From Paraburkholderia sp. BCC1884 (lineage in GTDB: Bacteria; Pseudomonadota; Gammaproteobacteria; Burkholderiales; Burkholderiaceae), in assembly GCF_900996225.1 (NCBI RefSeq), contig NZ_CAAJGL010000123.1:124001-188000 (forward strand): DNA of 64,000 nt. The letters are read 5' to 3'. Made by a program: the position numbers and the translations under genes. Positions within the stretch are counted from its first letter, which is position 1; each line of letters opens with the position of its first letter. The notes under the pieces are model-generated. The model searched no databases. It worked only from the letters and a program-made list of their open reading frames with translations, and was not told where the DNA came from. Shown here one piece after another: positions 63,426 through 64,000 of this stretch.

Positions 63426-64000
63426 CTACGGCTTCTTGACGAGTGGGCAAGTACTTTCGGCGAGCGGCCGGAAAGCCTTGTCCGCGGGTATCACCGCTTT
63501 GACACTATAGTAATCCCAGGGATAGTGGGATTGCGCCGGGCTCTTGACCTGCACGAGATACATGTCGTGCACCATCCGGCCGTCTTCGCGAATCCGGCCG
63601 TTCGTGGCGAAGAAGTCGTTGATCGGCATTTCTCTCATTTTCTTCATCACGGCGGCCGTGTCGTCCGTGCCCGCCGCCTTGACGGCCTCGAGATAATGCA
63701 TGGTCGATGAATAATCGCCGGCCTGGATCTGGGTCGGCATGATTTTCATCTTGTCGTAAAAGCGCTTCGACCATTTGCGGGTCGCGTCATTCAGGTCCCA
63801 GTAGAAGCCCGTGGCGAACTGGAGGCCTTGCGCGGTTTGCAATCCAAGCGCGTGAATGTCGGAAAGGAACACCAGCATGCCCGCAATCTGCTGCTTGCCG
63901 GAGCGGGTGACACCGAATTCATTCGCGCTCTTCACCGCATTGACGAAATCGCCGCCCGCGTTCGCGAGCCCGATTACCTTGGCGCCGGAGGACTGCGCCT
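63426..64000 (-). CDS. branched-chain amino acid-type ABC binding protein, C-terminal part
   Basis: The last 190 or so residues of a periplasmic ligand-binding protein; the N-terminus lies beyond the window. Family motifs are AKVIGLANAGGDF at the edge, a ligand-pocket segment TGFYWDLNDATRKWSKRF, HYLEAVKAAGTDD and a closing MYLVQVKSP, typical of the LivJ/LivK-like group. It would deliver a small polar compound to an ABC importer. It is convergent with the large kinase gene. Confidence 0.85.
   Translation of the reverse strand, partial: AQSSGAKVIGLANAGGDFVNAVKSANEFGVTRSGKQQIAGMLVFLSDIHALGLQTAQGLQFATGFYWDLNDATRKWSKRFYDKMKIMPTQIQAGDYSSTMHYLEAVKAAGTDDTAAVMKKMREMPINDFFATNGRIREDGRMVHDMYLVQVKSPAQSHYPWDYYSVKAVIPADKAFRPLAESTCPLVKKP

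Noticed and set aside
1..64000. CRISPR array, tRNA, rRNA, intact transposase or prophage genes
   Set aside because: None was seen on reading either strand; short tRNA genes cannot be fully excluded without a dedicated search.

Overview
The window is GC-rich and densely packed. It carries families typical of a Burkholderiaceae beta-proteobacterium: a caa3-type oxidase, GMC dehydrogenases, an Nramp-like carrier, Mn catalase, MHS transporters, MocR/TetR/LysR regulators and a fused kinase/AAA/GAF/histidine-kinase protein. Paraburkholderia or a close relative is the best guess, inferred from gene content only. No rRNA, tRNA, CRISPR array, intact insertion sequence or prophage was seen. The region looks like chromosome-2-style accessory metabolism and stress genes.

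1-14.6 kb: a truncated MFS transporter is followed by a minus-strand respiratory operon: oxidase subunit II with a fused cytochrome c, subunit I, subunit III, a small membrane protein and a triheme cytochrome c. Divergent from it is a plus-strand cluster: a ThDP enzyme, an enolase-superfamily enzyme, a duplicated membrane protein, a gluconate-dehydrogenase-subunit-3-like protein, a GMC flavoprotein and an SDR. Together they could be a substrate-oxidation module feeding a dedicated oxidase.

14.6-31.8 kb: an Nramp-related carrier, a degenerate receiver protein, a lone CheB methylesterase domain, DUF488, a GFA-like protein, a lipoprotein, Mn catalase, a small secreted protein, a GAF histidine kinase, a complete HlyD-ABC-NodT efflux operon with a divergent TetR and a 20-bp palindromic operator, a transglutaminase-like protein and a TPR/ATP-grasp protein.

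31.8-43.7 kb: a lipoprotein, an outer-membrane barrel candidate, a hybrid histidine kinase, a LuxR-type response regulator interrupted by an in-frame TGA, two related small secreted proteins sharing a P-C-x5-C ending, an SDR, an MHS transporter and a PAS histidine kinase.

43.7-50.5 kb: an XRE-cupin regulator, then a zone of gene decay. An alpha/beta hydrolase, a LysR regulator, an OmpR-type response regulator and a MocR regulator all survive only as remnants. Among them are an intact TetR that shares an operator sequence with the SDR 5 kb away, an intact histidine kinase, and an operon of a Tat-exported hydrolase, a cytochrome P460-like protein, a GFA protein and a 40-residue peptide.

50.5-64 kb: an MFS transporter, small hypothetical genes, a PLP aminotransferase, a ParD-like/methionine aminopeptidase pair, an EF-hand protein, a GMC oxidoreductase, a 1708-residue kinase-like/AAA/GAF/histidine kinase with a probable pseudokinase head, and a truncated branched-chain-amino-acid-type binding protein.
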